From contig DAOPJW010000002.1 in NCBI GenBank assembly GCA_035399865.1, positions 62,001-126,000 of the forward strand: 64,000 nucleotides of DNA. Direction: 5' to 3'. Positions within the stretch are counted from its first letter, which is position 1. Each line of letters begins with the position of its first letter. The notes beneath the pieces are model-generated. The model saw only the letters and a list, made by a program, of their open reading frames with translations. It did no database searches and was not told the DNA's origin. Of this stretch, positions 49,894 through 58,972 are shown one piece after another. This stretch comes from UBA1547 sp035399865 (lineage in GTDB: Bacteria; Patescibacteriota; Saccharimonadia; Saccharimonadales; Saccharimonadaceae). A program made the position numbers and the translations under genes.

Positions 49894-52331
49894 GTGATAT
49901 TAGTTTTAATTATACAAGCACTAGAAGTGAAAAAGCTCGCATTAGTATTTTATTTACTAAAAACAAAATAAATTTATTGTATGTAGCTTTTTTAACAATG
50001 ATAATATTAGGCTTCATATTAATATTTAGAGAATTTCCAGTCGGCTGGTCGTTTGTCGGTTTTTCTATTGTTTCAGTAATGATTATTGAATGGTATAACG
50101 GAGAACTCCGTCATCTTAAAACCTTAAAAAATCCTAAAAATATTGACGATGTTTTATCGTGTGAAATTCTTGGTCGAATATCAAAAAATCCAACTCCTCG
50201 TGAAATTGCAAAAATAATTGGTATTGTTCCAGGGGGTCATTTTTTTGCAATCCGTTTTGGTATCAGTAATAGTTTTTTATGTGAATTTGTATCTAATGAT
50301 AAAGACGACATGAAAGAAATATGGCAAGAGTCATGGAAAATTATGAAAAATACAAAAAATCAGAAAATTTCTTCCGCAATACTATTAACAGCAATTATAA
50401 AAAGTACACCAAATTCTATAAATTTACTCAATCATTTACAACTAGACGAAGATGATTTGATAAGTGGCATAAAGTGGTATGATCATTTGCATGACCTTAT
50501 AGAACTCCACAGAATACCTAAAAGGACTGGTGGATTAGCACGCGATTGGTCATTTGGATGGACGCCATTACTGAATAGATTCGGCCAAAATATTAGCCAA
50601 CAAATCGGCACTTATGGCGTCTCTCTTTTGAAGTTAATTGCTCATGATGAATCACTAAATCAGTTGATAGAAATTTTCAGTAAAAAAGGTCGCCAGAATG
50701 CAGTATTGGTCGGTCCACCAGGAGTTGGCAAAACAGAAATTGTTAATGCTTTTGCATCAAAATTACTTGATGCCACAGCAGATATTCCACACCAATTAAA
50801 ATTTCGTCAGGTGTTCTTGTTAGATGCTTCATCGTTGATAGCTAACGCTCCTGGAAGAGGACAATTAGAAAAACTATTAATGCAAATTTTAAATGAAGCT
50901 TATGATGCAAAAAATATTATTATATGTCTTGATAACGCTCAACTATTCTTCGAGGAAGGTATCGGATCAGTCGATATATCAAATATCTTGATGCCAATCA
51001 TCCAGGCAGGGAACCTAAGAATGATTTTTGCTATGGATGAACAACGTTATCTAAAAATTGGTCAAAGAAATCCTGAACTTATCAATGTTTTGAATCGCAT
51101 AAATATTTCTCCCGCAAATCAAGAGGAGACAATTGCAATTATGCAGGATAAATCTGTTATTTATGAGTTTCAGAACCATGTAACTTATATGTATCAATCG
51201 ATTGTTGAGGCCTACAGATTAAGTGAAAGATATATCCACGGCTTGGCAATGCCAGGAAAAGCTTTGAGCCTTATGGAATCTTCCGCCCATTACAGTGAAA
51301 ATAGTTTAGTAACTGTCGAATCTGTCAGGCAAGCTATCGAAAAAACTTTAGATGTAAAAGTAAGTAATGCAAGTAGTGAAAAGGAAAAAGAAACACTGTT
51401 AAATCTTGAAGATTTAATTCATAAACACATGGTTAATCAAGAAAAAGCAGTCCAGGTGGTAAGTGATGCTCTTAGACGAGCTAGAGCAGGGGTAAGAAAT
51501 CAACAACGTCCTATAGGTACTTTCTTGTTTTTGGGACCAACTGGAGTTGGCAAGACTGAATTATCAAAGGCACTCGCGGATATTTATTATGGCGGTCAAG
51601 ACAGAATTATTCGTTTGGATATGAACGAATATGTTAATAAAAGTGATGTTAACCGTTTGATTGCTGATGCAAGTGAAAATTCTAATAGTTTAACAGCACA
51701 AGTAATGAAGCAACCTTTTAGTTTGGTACTATTGGATGAAATTGAAAAAGCTCATCCAGATGTTTTATCAACACTACTACAAATGCTAGACGAAGGTATT
51801 ATGAGAGACATAAATAATCGCGAAATTGGCTTTCGTGATGTTATAGTAATTGCTACCAGCAACGCTGGGGCTGACAGATTGCGAGAATATATCGAAAGAG
51901 GATACGAAATTGATAGTATTCATGATAAATTCATCAATGAATTAATCGAGACAAAGCAATTTTTACCCGAATTCTTAAATCGTTTTGATGAAATCGTATT
52001 ATTCAGACCTCTCAACGAAAAAGAATTATTAAAAGTGGTTGAACTCATACTAGATGAAATCAACAAAACATTATCTCTGCAAAAAATAAAAGTTAGTGTT
52101 ACGACTGAAGCCAGAGAATATCTTGTGAAAGTAGGCTATGATCCAAAAATGGGAGCTAGACCGATAAGAAGAGTAATTCAAAAAGCGGTCGAGAATACTG
52201 TTGCCAAGAAATTACTTTCTGGTGATGTCGGTCCAGGAAGTATAATTGAGATTAATCTGGAAAACGTTTCAAAAATCTTGGATTCAAAAATTACTGCAGA
52301 TGAATTAATTATGAAGTCAAACGAAAAATAA
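49890..52331 (+). CDS. Membrane-anchored ClpB/ClpC-like double AAA+ ATPase
   Basis: The 813-residue protein has two N-terminal membrane helices (about 28-46 and 50-66), an unusual N-domain (about 85-215) and two AAA+ modules. D1 has Walker A GPPGVGKT (275-282), but its Walker B is IIICLDNAQ, with Asn349 in place of the catalytic Glu. D2 is intact: GPTGVGKT (549-556), LVLLDEIEKAHPD (about 612-624), arginine-finger region FLNRFDE and sensor 2 GARPIRR. No ClpB middle domain is present, and no clpP is nearby. I infer a membrane-tethered unfoldase powered by D2. Confidence 0.85.
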   Translation: MSDISFNYTSTRSEKARISILFTKNKINLLYVAFLTMIILGFILIFREFPVGWSFVGFSIVSVMIIEWYNGELRHLKTLKNPKNIDDVLSCEILGRISKNPTPREIAKIIGIVPGGHFFAIRFGISNSFLCEFVSNDKDDMKEIWQESWKIMKNTKNQKISSAILLTAIIKSTPNSINLLNHLQLDEDDLISGIKWYDHLHDLIELHRIPKRTGGLARDWSFGWTPLLNRFGQNISQQIGTYGVSLLKLIAHDESLNQLIEIFSKKGRQNAVLVGPPGVGKTEIVNAFASKLLDATADIPHQLKFRQVFLLDASSLIANAPGRGQLEKLLMQILNEAYDAKNIIICLDNAQLFFEEGIGSVDISNILMPIIQAGNLRMIFAMDEQRYLKIGQRNPELINVLNRINISPANQEETIAIMQDKSVIYEFQNHVTYMYQSIVEAYRLSERYIHGLAMPGKALSLMESSAHYSENSLVTVESVRQAIEKTLDVKVSNASSEKEKETLLNLEDLIHKHMVNQEKAVQVVSDALRRARAGVRNQQRPIGTFLFLGPTGVGKTELSKALADIYYGGQDRIIRLDMNEYVNKSDVNRLIADASENSNSLTAQVMKQPFSLVLLDEIEKAHPDVLSTLLQMLDEGIMRDINNREIGFRDVIVIATSNAGADRLREYIERGYEIDSIHDKFINELIETKQFLPEFLNRFDEIVLFRPLNEKELLKVVELILDEINKTLSLQKIKVSVTTEAREYLVKVGYDPKMGARPIRRVIQKAVENTVAKKLLSGDVGPGSIIEINLENVSKILDSKITADELIMKSNEK

Positions 52332-52357
52332 AATAACCAACTTTTAGTTGGCTATTT
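52331..52357. terminator. Terminator between the Clp-like gene and tRNA-Arg
   Basis: A CCAAC-TTTTA-GTTGG hairpin with flanking AAATAA and CTATTT serves both converging transcripts. Confidence 0.7.
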
Positions 52358-52362
52358 GATTT

Positions 52363-52438
52363 TGGTACCCCGGGTTGGAATCGAACCAACGGCCTTAGGC
52401 TTAGAAGTCCTCTGCTCTATCCCCTGAGCTACCGGGGC
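52363..52438 (-). tRNA. tRNA-Arg (anticodon TCT)
   Basis: Acceptor GCCCCGG with CCGGGGT (first pair G-U), anticodon loop CTTCTAA (anticodon TCT), T-arm TTCGATT and encoded CCA. The anticodon stem GAGGA/GCCTA has mismatches at both ends (G27-A43, A31-G39), leaving three pairs. Confidence 0.93.
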
Positions 52439-52517
52439 GTTTACAATAACGCTCTTGTATTATACCAAAAACTTCCTTAATGGTGATAATAATGAAAAAA
52501 TACTGTATATTAAGATT

Positions 52518-53045
52518 ATGATTAAAATGCAAAAAAGCCACAAAATATTATTTGTAATAGCAGTTTTACTAGCAATAATTAGCTGGATAATTGCTATATT
52601 TTATTGGGATAGTTTACCAGATATAATTCCAATTCATTTTGGAATAAGTGGTCAGGCAGATGGATGGGCTAATAAATCAGTTTTTCAAGTATTTATGGTG
52701 CCTTTTATACAATTATTAATGACAGTAGGCTTTATTTTTATTTATTATAAACCGCAATATTCAGATATGCCAACGACCATGTGGTTAATAACATTAGAAA
52801 AGAAACATCAAGACCATGCTTTTAAGCTAATCAGAATAATGATAGCAGGTATGTCGGTATGGATAGGGATAATGTTTACCTATCTAACATATGCCATGAA
52901 CCAATCTGCAATTAAACCAGAGTATGATTTATCGACACCTATAATGATGTCAATTATTGGGTTTATGTTGATTTGGCTAATTTTTTGGACAGTTCGAGTT
53001 TATAAAACAACCAAAAAAGCGATTTCAAGTATAAAGAATAAGTAA
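52518..53045 (+). CDS. DUF1648 membrane protein
   Basis: The 175-residue protein has a helix (about 10-30) followed by the DUF1648 motif WDSLPDIIPIHFGISGQADG, then three more helices (about 58-78, 105-128, 142-162). DUF1648 occurs in SdpI-type immunity proteins and other membrane proteins. ATG 52518 lies 6 bases after TATATT; an in-frame upstream start at 52455 overlaps this signal. Function unknown. Confidence 0.75.
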   Translation: MIKMQKSHKILFVIAVLLAIISWIIAIFYWDSLPDIIPIHFGISGQADGWANKSVFQVFMVPFIQLLMTVGFIFIYYKPQYSDMPTTMWLITLEKKHQDHAFKLIRIMIAGMSVWIGIMFTYLTYAMNQSAIKPEYDLSTPIMMSIIGFMLIWLIFWTVRVYKTTKKAISSIKNK

Positions 53046-53087
53046 TCAACAGCTTTAAGATATATAATAGAATACAGGAGGTAAATA

Positions 53088-53513
53088 ATGAGTGAAATTA
53101 TTGATCAGGGACCGGCTCCGATAGTAACAAATATTGAAAGATTAACAGAAGACAATACAAATTTTCGTACAACTTTATGGACGGGGGTAAATTTACAAAT
53201 CACCCTAATGTCTATTGAAGTAGGAGAGGAAATTGGTCGTGAAGTCCATGAAGATCATGATCAATTTCTAAGGTTAGAACAAGGAAAAGCTTCAGTATAT
53301 ATGGAGTTAAAAGATGGACAAATGCAGACATGGGAAGCTGAAGATGGCGATGCTGTTGTTGTCCCAGCAGGCACTTGGCATAATTTAGTTAATAGTGGTG
53401 ATGTGGCACTTAGGCTGTATTCAATATATGCACCACCACAACATCCTCATGGAACAGTACATGTTACAAAGTTAGAGGCCGATGAAGCCGAAGCTAACGA
53501 ACATAATCAATAG
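53088..53513 (+). CDS. Cupin-domain protein
   Basis: The 141-residue protein has a single cupin barrel with metal-site motifs GREVHEDHDQFLRLEQG (HxH, E) and VVPAGTWHNLVNSG (final H). An AGGAGGT ribosome binding site precedes the ATG. The C-terminus is acidic (KLEADEAEANEHNQ). Single-domain cupins of this kind (LEQG, WHNLVN) are similar to small mannose-6-phosphate isomerase-like or quercetinase-like proteins; the substrate cannot be given. Confidence 0.86.
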   Translation: MSEIIDQGPAPIVTNIERLTEDNTNFRTTLWTGVNLQITLMSIEVGEEIGREVHEDHDQFLRLEQGKASVYMELKDGQMQTWEAEDGDAVVVPAGTWHNLVNSGDVALRLYSIYAPPQHPHGTVHVTKLEADEAEANEHNQ

Positions 53514-53527
53514 TATATAAATAATTT

Positions 53528-53602
53528 TGGTGCGGGCGGCGAGAATCGAACTCGCATCACTTGCTTGGAAGGCAGGTATATTAGCCATTATACGACGCCC
53601 GC
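53528..53602 (-). tRNA. tRNA-Gly (anticodon TCC)
   Basis: Acceptor GCGGGCG/CGCCCGC, anticodon stem CCTGC/GCAGG with loop CTTCCAA (anticodon TCC) and encoded CCA. Confidence 0.97.
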
Positions 53603-53678
53603 GTATAGCGTATTATACCAGTGATTATTGTTAAATTCTATGGTTATCTGTTACAATATCTTAGTTAATTATTAATAT

Positions 53679-53756
53679 GGCGAGCTTAGCTCATCTGGTT
53701 AGAGCGTCGGGTTGTGGTTCCGAAGGTGACGGGTTCGATCCCCGTAGCTCGCCCCA
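53679..53756 (+). tRNA. tRNA-His (anticodon GTG)
   Basis: The extra G at position -1 (53679) pairs with C73, as expected for histidine tRNA. Acceptor GCGAGCT/AGCTCGC, anticodon stem TCGGG/TCCGA with loop TTGTGGT (anticodon GTG) and encoded CCA. Confidence 0.97.
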
Positions 53757-53764
53757 TTAATAAG

Positions 53765-53792
53765 GACAGTCATTTTGTGACTGTCTTTTTTA
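53765..53792 (+). terminator. Terminator after tRNA-His
   Basis: GACAGTCA pairs with TGACTGTC across a TTTTG loop and is followed by seven T residues, a textbook intrinsic terminator. Confidence 0.92.
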
Positions 53793-53813
53793 TGGTTTAT
53801 AATAGGCATTAAT

Positions 53814-54149
53814 ATGTTAGATATGAACAAACATATAGTAAATGACGGAGAAAAACCATTTCATAGTAATGGCTATGCTAGGGTTGCAAATGGTAATAAT
53901 TTTGGTTCAACCTCTTATATCTCGTTTTCTAAACGTAAACAAATTGAAGATAACCGTCGCTTAATATACGGATATAATAGATCAGCGATTGGTAGTATAA
54001 GCAATTTTTCATTAAGACCTATAAGTAATGATAAAAAAGATACTAATCAATTCAAGACAAATGGAATAAATAACAAATTACAGCAATTTAATAGTGTTAG
54101 AACTCAAATACCTCGCCCACCGCTTCGAAAATATAATCCTTATTCCTAG
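53814..54149 (+). CDS. Basic polar protein of unknown function (111 aa)
   Basis: The protein is rich in Asn, Ser, Arg and Lys and has little hydrophobic content (SYISFSKRKQIEDNRRLIYG in the middle, PRPPLRKYNPYS at the end). It looks largely disordered. TATAAT lies 10 bases before ATG 53814, and a second ATG is 9 bases on. It ends 4 bases into the convergent murA gene. No family recognised. Confidence 0.5.
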   Translation: MLDMNKHIVNDGEKPFHSNGYARVANGNNFGSTSYISFSKRKQIEDNRRLIYGYNRSAIGSISNFSLRPISNDKKDTNQFKTNGINNKLQQFNSVRTQIPRPPLRKYNPYS

Positions 54150-55675
54150 ATTTCTCTAAAAGTTTCAATACTTGCACCCAGAGTATTTAATCTTGATGCA
54201 AAATCTTCATAGCCACGATTAATAGAATATACATCTCTTAATATTGAAGTTCCTGGAGAGGCTAACATTGCAAGAAGAACTACTACAGAAGGTCTCAATG
54301 CAGGAGGTGTAATAATATCGGCAGGCCTCCATTTTGTCGGTCCGTTTATGTATACCCGATGCGGATCAACTAATTCTATCTTGGCATTCAGTTTACTTAA
54401 TTCAGTGAAGTATATTGCTCGATTCTCGTATGACCAGTCATGTACCAAAGTACGACCGTGTGCGACCGTAGCGATTAATCCCAAAAATGGCAGATTATCC
54501 ATGTTTATTCCAGGGAATGGCATACAATGCAACTTGTCTTTATGAGCATGGAGTTTGGATTGTTTGACTAAAATATCAACAAGGCGAGTTTCATTATTTC
54601 GAGCTTTGTACTCATCGCTTAGTTCGAATTCTAATCCCATTTCTTTCAAAGTGGCTAATTCTATTTCCAAAAATTCAATTGGTGCTCTTTTTATGGTGAT
54701 TTCTGAATTAGTTACAACAGTTGCTGCAATGAAGCTCATCGCTTCGATTGGATCTTCGCTTATGTAATAATCAACATTGCGATTAATACTTCGGACACCT
54801 CTTATTTTTAGTGTAGTTGTACCAATCCCATCGATTTTTACACCTAATTTTTGAAGAAAGAAACATAGATCTTGGACCATGTAATTTGGACTAGCGTTTC
54901 TAATCGTTATTTCACCATCATATAATGCTGATGCCATAATGACATTTTCTGTGGCCGTATCGCTACGTTCAGTTAACAATATTGCTTGGCTGACAGTTTT
55001 CTCTCTTACATTAGCTTGATAGTGATTATTTGTTGCTTCAACACTTAAGCCGAATGGTTCCAAGCCGTGCATATGAGGTTCTACGGTTCTAATGCCGAGA
55101 TCGCATCCACCAGCAAATGGTAATTGAAAACTTTTATATTGATGTAATAGGGGACCCAAGAACATTATTACTGTTCGAGTACGTTTGGCCGCTTCTTCGT
55201 TTATATTTTGTAATTTAAGCCTAGCAGGCGGGATGATTTCTAAGTCGTTATTATCATTCAACCAGCGTACTTTTACGCCAATGCTTTGAAGAACCTCTAT
55301 AATCCTGTTAACCTCTTCTATTCGTGCTACACGTCTTAGAACGGTCGTGCCTTTATTAAGCAACGAAGCACACAATAGCCCGACTGCGGCGTTTTTACTT
55401 GTTTTGACTTCTATCTCACCAGATAATTTTCTGCCACCATTGATTCTAAAATTTATTTTTCCAGATTGATTTAGACTGATTATCTCGCTTGACAATACAT
55501 CACTTATGCGAGCTAACATCTCAAGGCTGATATTTTGACCACCTTTTTCAATGCGATTTATGGCACTTTGACTGGTTCCTAACTCTTTGGCTAACTGTGT
55601 TTGTGTTAGCCCTCGTGATTGTCGTGTCTCTTGAATTAGTTTGCCAATCTTCACTTTGTAATCTTCATTTGTCAT
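54146..55675 (-). CDS. murA: HTH-MurA fusion: XRE-type DNA-binding domain joined to UDP-GlcNAc enolpyruvyltransferase
   Basis: MurA transfers enolpyruvate to UDP-GlcNAc, the first step of peptidoglycan synthesis. Residues about 8-65 form a Cro/C1-type helix-turn-helix (LIQETRQSRGLTQTQLAKEL, GTSQSAINRIEKG). MurA proper starts near 73 and keeps the substrate residues K94-N95 (KTSKNAA), catalytic C191 (FAGGCDLGIR) and the C-terminal GYEDFASRLNTLGA. The total of 509 residues is about 80 more than a standalone MurA. TATAAT lies 9 bases before the ATG. The reading frame is continuous across the junction. Confidence 0.93.
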   Translation of the reverse strand: MTNEDYKVKIGKLIQETRQSRGLTQTQLAKELGTSQSAINRIEKGGQNISLEMLARISDVLSSEIISLNQSGKINFRINGGRKLSGEIEVKTSKNAAVGLLCASLLNKGTTVLRRVARIEEVNRIIEVLQSIGVKVRWLNDNNDLEIIPPARLKLQNINEEAAKRTRTVIMFLGPLLHQYKSFQLPFAGGCDLGIRTVEPHMHGLEPFGLSVEATNNHYQANVREKTVSQAILLTERSDTATENVIMASALYDGEITIRNASPNYMVQDLCFFLQKLGVKIDGIGTTTLKIRGVRSINRNVDYYISEDPIEAMSFIAATVVTNSEITIKRAPIEFLEIELATLKEMGLEFELSDEYKARNNETRLVDILVKQSKLHAHKDKLHCMPFPGINMDNLPFLGLIATVAHGRTLVHDWSYENRAIYFTELSKLNAKIELVDPHRVYINGPTKWRPADIITPPALRPSVVVLLAMLASPGTSILRDVYSINRGYEDFASRLNTLGASIETFREI

Positions 55676-55770
55676 ATCTCTAATATTATATCAACAATGG
55701 TATATTTTCAATTTTTTCTATAGTTTTTTACAATCATTCTAATTACTTCCATAAAACTAATTAAAATAAA

Positions 55771-55807
55771 CTTAAATTAAACTTATCAGGGTCGGACCCT
55801 GATAAGT
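55771..55807 (+). repeat. Dispersed palindromic repeat, copy 2 (REP-like hairpin)
   Basis: Identical over 37 bases to the copy at 18438-18474, including the left flank CTTAAATTAA. Arms are 13 bases around a central G. Here it lies between divergent promoters of murA and glyA, not at a gene end, so it is not simply a terminator. The rest of the 265-base gap holds only promoters. Confidence 0.88.
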
Positions 55808-55877
55808 GGGAATTAAGCAAAAATTAAGGTTTTAGTTTTAATTTTGGGGAATATTGTAAGTTTTGATGGTGGGTAGG

Positions 55878-55889
55878 TGTTATAATCAG
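55878..55889 (+). promoter_or_regulatory. Extended -10 promoter of glyA
   Basis: TGTTATAAT (an extended -10) lies about 55 bases upstream of the glyA ATG. No convincing -35 box is present. A GGAGGG ribosome binding site serves the gene. Confidence 0.55.
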
Positions 55890-55940
55890 ATGAGTATATT
55901 CAATAATTAGCATTAAAGTACGGCTGAATAGGAGGGTTGT

Positions 55941-57221
55941 ATGGTTGATAAAAAGATAGCTAAGTTAATTCTTGATGAAGAAAAAAGACAACTTGAGGGA
56001 CTCGAATTAATTCCTAGTGAAAATTACGTTAGTCGTGGCGTTCTAGATGCACTTGGTAGCGTTTTTACTAATAAATATTCTGAAGGGTATCCTGGTAAAC
56101 GCTATTATGGTGGTCAAGATTTTACAGATCAAGTAGAATTACTAGCGATTGAAAGAGCAAAAAAATTATTTAAGGCCGATCATGCTAACGTTCAGGCACA
56201 TTCCGGTGCACCAGCTAATGAAGCAGTCTATAATGCATGGCTCGAACCAGGTGATACAGTGTTAGCGATGGATCTAGGACATGGTGGGCATTTGACTCAT
56301 GGTGCTCCAGTCACTCGTAGTGCAAAGATATATAACTTTATACGTTACAAGATGAAAGATGTATCAACAGGTGAGATTGATTACGATAATTTAAGAGAAC
56401 TTGCTTTGAAACATAAACCTAAAATTATCTTGGCTGGTTTTAGTGCGTACCCAAGAGAACTTGACTACGCTAAATTCGCAAAAATTGGTAATGAAGTCGG
56501 AGCATTATTGATGGCCGATATGGCCCATATCGCTGGTTTAATTGTAGCGGGTGTAGCTAAAAATCCATTTGATTATGGATTTCATGTTATTACGACTACG
56601 ACTCATAAGACTTTGCGTGGTCCTCGCGGTGGTTTGATTTTATCAAAAGGCGTGGTTGGTAATCCCTTGAAAGCTCCAGAGAAAACTATTGAAAATATCC
56701 CGACACTTATTGACAGGTCTATTTTCCCAGGTACCCAAGGTGGCCCTCATATGCATGTTGTTGCTGCTAAAGCAGTGGCTTTCTATGAAGCTATGCAACC
56801 AGAATTCAAAGATTACGCGAAACAAATCGTGAAAAATGCTCAAGCCCTTGCGAAGGAAATGAAAAAACATGGTTTTATTTTAGTTACGGGTGGAACGAGC
56901 AACCATTTGATATTGACTGATGTCATGCAAAGTTTTGGCATTGATGGTAAAGAAGCAGAAACTGCTCTTGATGCTATTGGCCTGAATGCCAATGCTAATT
57001 CTGTCCCCGATGATACTTTGCCACCATTCCGACCAAGCGGTCTACGTCTTGGGACGCCAGCCATGACAACGAGAGGTTTAAAGGAAAAAGATATGGCATT
57101 AATTGCTAAATGGATGAAACTTGCAATCGATAATCGTGATAATCAAGTTAAATTAACAGAGTTAAGAAATCAGGTCAAGCAATTTGCGATTCAATTTCCT
57201 CTGTTGAGCAATATAAAATAA
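55941..57221 (+). CDS. glyA: Serine hydroxymethyltransferase
   Basis: GlyA interconverts serine and glycine with tetrahydrofolate, feeding one-carbon units. The 426-residue protein has the PLP-lysine motif TTTTHKTLRGPRGG (about 224-237), the N-terminal ENYVSRGVL and NKYSEGYPGKRYYGG motifs and the C-terminal GLRLGTPAMTTRG. It has its own promoter and a strong terminator. Confidence 0.97.
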   Translation: MVDKKIAKLILDEEKRQLEGLELIPSENYVSRGVLDALGSVFTNKYSEGYPGKRYYGGQDFTDQVELLAIERAKKLFKADHANVQAHSGAPANEAVYNAWLEPGDTVLAMDLGHGGHLTHGAPVTRSAKIYNFIRYKMKDVSTGEIDYDNLRELALKHKPKIILAGFSAYPRELDYAKFAKIGNEVGALLMADMAHIAGLIVAGVAKNPFDYGFHVITTTTHKTLRGPRGGLILSKGVVGNPLKAPEKTIENIPTLIDRSIFPGTQGGPHMHVVAAKAVAFYEAMQPEFKDYAKQIVKNAQALAKEMKKHGFILVTGGTSNHLILTDVMQSFGIDGKEAETALDAIGLNANANSVPDDTLPPFRPSGLRLGTPAMTTRGLKEKDMALIAKWMKLAIDNRDNQVKLTELRNQVKQFAIQFPLLSNIK

Positions 57222-57243
57222 AAGATATCTTTATTTATATAAT

Positions 57244-57280
57244 AAATGGTCTCTTAGATGAAGAGACCATTTATATTTCT
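57244..57280 (+). terminator. Terminator after glyA
   Basis: A perfect 12-bp stem, AAATGGTCTCTT with AAGAGACCATTT, and a 5-base loop are followed by ATATTTCTT. It also lies at the end of the convergent pilin gene. Confidence 0.88.
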
Positions 57281-57300
57281 TAAACGTTTATATATATTTA

Positions 57301-57759
57301 CTATGAGCAAGCTGTAGCGTAACCATTTGTGTTGCCAGTTAATGTTACGTCGCCTACACCTATATATCTTACGCCAGCAGTTGGAGTATAATCCCAAAAG
57401 CTAATACAAACACCAGGGTCAGCTGTGACTACATAGCCGATATTTGTGCCTGCCGTTGCGGCTGCGTTTACTAAGGTTATATTTGTTGGTGCTTTTGCGA
57501 CATTTGTCGTAGCATTGATCGCACCAATCGTTCCTGCTGAATCAGTAGTCCATGCAGGATATGAACCGTTAGAAGCGTAGTAGGATGCTACGGCTTTTTG
57601 TATACTTGAAGCATTAGACTGATTTTTGGCGGTATCAGCTTTATTCTTTACGCCACTATATGAAACCATCGTGATAGCTGCCAAGATTCCAATGACAACA
57701 ATTACAACTAAAAGTTCAACTATCGTGAAACCAATATCTTTTTTACTTGTTATATTCAT
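57301..57759 (-). CDS. Type IV major-type pilin, copy 3
   Basis: The 152-residue prepilin has leader MNITSKKDIG before FTIVELLVVIVVIGILAAI, with Glu5. The body has the usual long helix (KNKADTAKNQSNASSIQKAV) and a YYASNGSYPAW segment, with a C-terminal cysteine pair (GVCIS, ATACS). An AAAGGAAAG ribosome binding site precedes the ATG. It is a more distant relative of the two pilins upstream. It is the last gene of the minus-strand pilin cluster. Confidence 0.92.
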   Translation of the reverse strand: MNITSKKDIGFTIVELLVVIVVIGILAAITMVSYSGVKNKADTAKNQSNASSIQKAVASYYASNGSYPAWTTDSAGTIGAINATTNVAKAPTNITLVNAAATAGTNIGYVVTADPGVCISFWDYTPTAGVRYIGVGDVTLTGNTNGYATACS

Positions 57760-57823
57760 AACTTTCTTTCCTTTTGTAATATTATTAATTTATATTTCAA
57801 TTAATCTAATAATTTATTATGTT

Positions 57824-58318
57824 TTAGCTACAGGTTGCAGCAACGGTACTATTTGGGTTTACGCTGAACGCTGTTGCAGATCCTAAGAATGTTAATCTAA
57901 GGTTTGGATAAGTACCAGTAGTATATGTTGGGTCATAATTTGCTATACATACACCAGTCGTACCTTCAGGTACATAAATAACATTTGACGTATAATTTGC
58001 TGTTGTTAATACAGCCGAAGTAGTTGAAGCAAGAGCTGTTATAGTTCCAGGCAATTTACTTACTGGAGTATTACCATTTGCAGTACAACCTGTACTTAAA
58101 TTGGCAATGCTTGGGTAAGAACCACATTCTGCAAAATAGATTTCTGCTATTGATGCAACAGTCGCAGCATTTGATGCTGATTGTGCAGCCTTGGCTTTAT
58201 CTGTTACCCCTGTGTAAGAAACCATAGTGATAGCAGCCAAAATACCGATAACCACTATAACGACGAGAAGCTCGACGATTGTGAAGCCACGATCTTTAGT
58301 TGATATTATTTTATTCAT
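57824..58318 (-). CDS. Type IV major-type pilin, tandem copy 2
   Basis: The 164-residue prepilin has leader MNKIISTKDRG before FTIVELLVVIVVIGILAAI. Residues about 1-95 are identical to those of the neighbouring copy at 58472. The body ends GVCIANYDPTYTTG and AATCS, suggesting one disulfide. The promoter region (TTGTGT, 17 bases, TATATT) and the AGGGGG ribosome binding site are also identical to the other copy. Confidence 0.93.
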   Translation of the reverse strand: MNKIISTKDRGFTIVELLVVIVVIGILAAITMVSYTGVTDKAKAAQSASNAATVASIAEIYFAECGSYPSIANLSTGCTANGNTPVSKLPGTITALASTTSAVLTTANYTSNVIYVPEGTTGVCIANYDPTYTTGTYPNLRLTFLGSATAFSVNPNSTVAATCS

Positions 58319-58471
58319 TTTGCCCCCTAATTATTATTGTTTACTGATAGGATAAATATACTACTTTCACGATGTAAACACAAGCTTTTTAGTTTGAGTT
58401 TAATCATAAAATAACAAGTAATATTTTTAACTCAACAACTCATTTAATCTAAAAAAATGTATTTTTTGTTC

Positions 58472-58972
58472 TTAGCTACAGGTTGCAACAGCACCATTTG
58501 GGTTAACGCTAAATCCTGTCGTAGCGGAGCCTAGTAATGTTACTTTAAGGTTAGTAAAGTTCGGTGATGTAGAAGTAGTGTAAGTTGGGTCATAATTTGC
58601 TATACATACACCAGTCGTACCTTCAAGTACATAAATAACATTTGACGTATAATTCGATGTTGTCAGTGCATCCAAAGCTGATGCTTTAGCTGTTATAGTT
58701 CCAGGCAATTTACTTACTGGAGTATTACCATTTGCAGTACAACCTGTACTTAAATTGGCAATGCTTGGGTAAGAACCACATTCTGCAAAATAGATTTCTG
58801 CTATTGATGCAACAGTCGCAGCATTTGATGCTGATTGTGCAGCCTTGGCTTTATCTGTTACCCCTGTGTAAGAAACCATAGTGATAGCAGCCAAAATACC
58901 GATAACCACTATAACGACGAGAAGCTCGACGATTGTGAAGCCACGATCTTTAGTTGATATTATTTTATTCAT
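58472..58972 (-). CDS. Type IV major-type pilin, tandem copy 1
   Basis: This 166-residue prepilin shares leader, helix and the first 95 or so residues with the copy at 57824. It differs in two short stretches of the C-terminal domain (after GTIT, and around YTTSTSPNFTNLKVTLLGSA). It ends VATCS. Its promoter and ribosome binding site are the same as in copy 2. The duplication suggests high expression or variation of a major pilin. Confidence 0.93.
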   Translation of the reverse strand: MNKIISTKDRGFTIVELLVVIVVIGILAAITMVSYTGVTDKAKAAQSASNAATVASIAEIYFAECGSYPSIANLSTGCTANGNTPVSKLPGTITAKASALDALTTSNYTSNVIYVLEGTTGVCIANYDPTYTTSTSPNFTNLKVTLLGSATTGFSVNPNGAVATCS

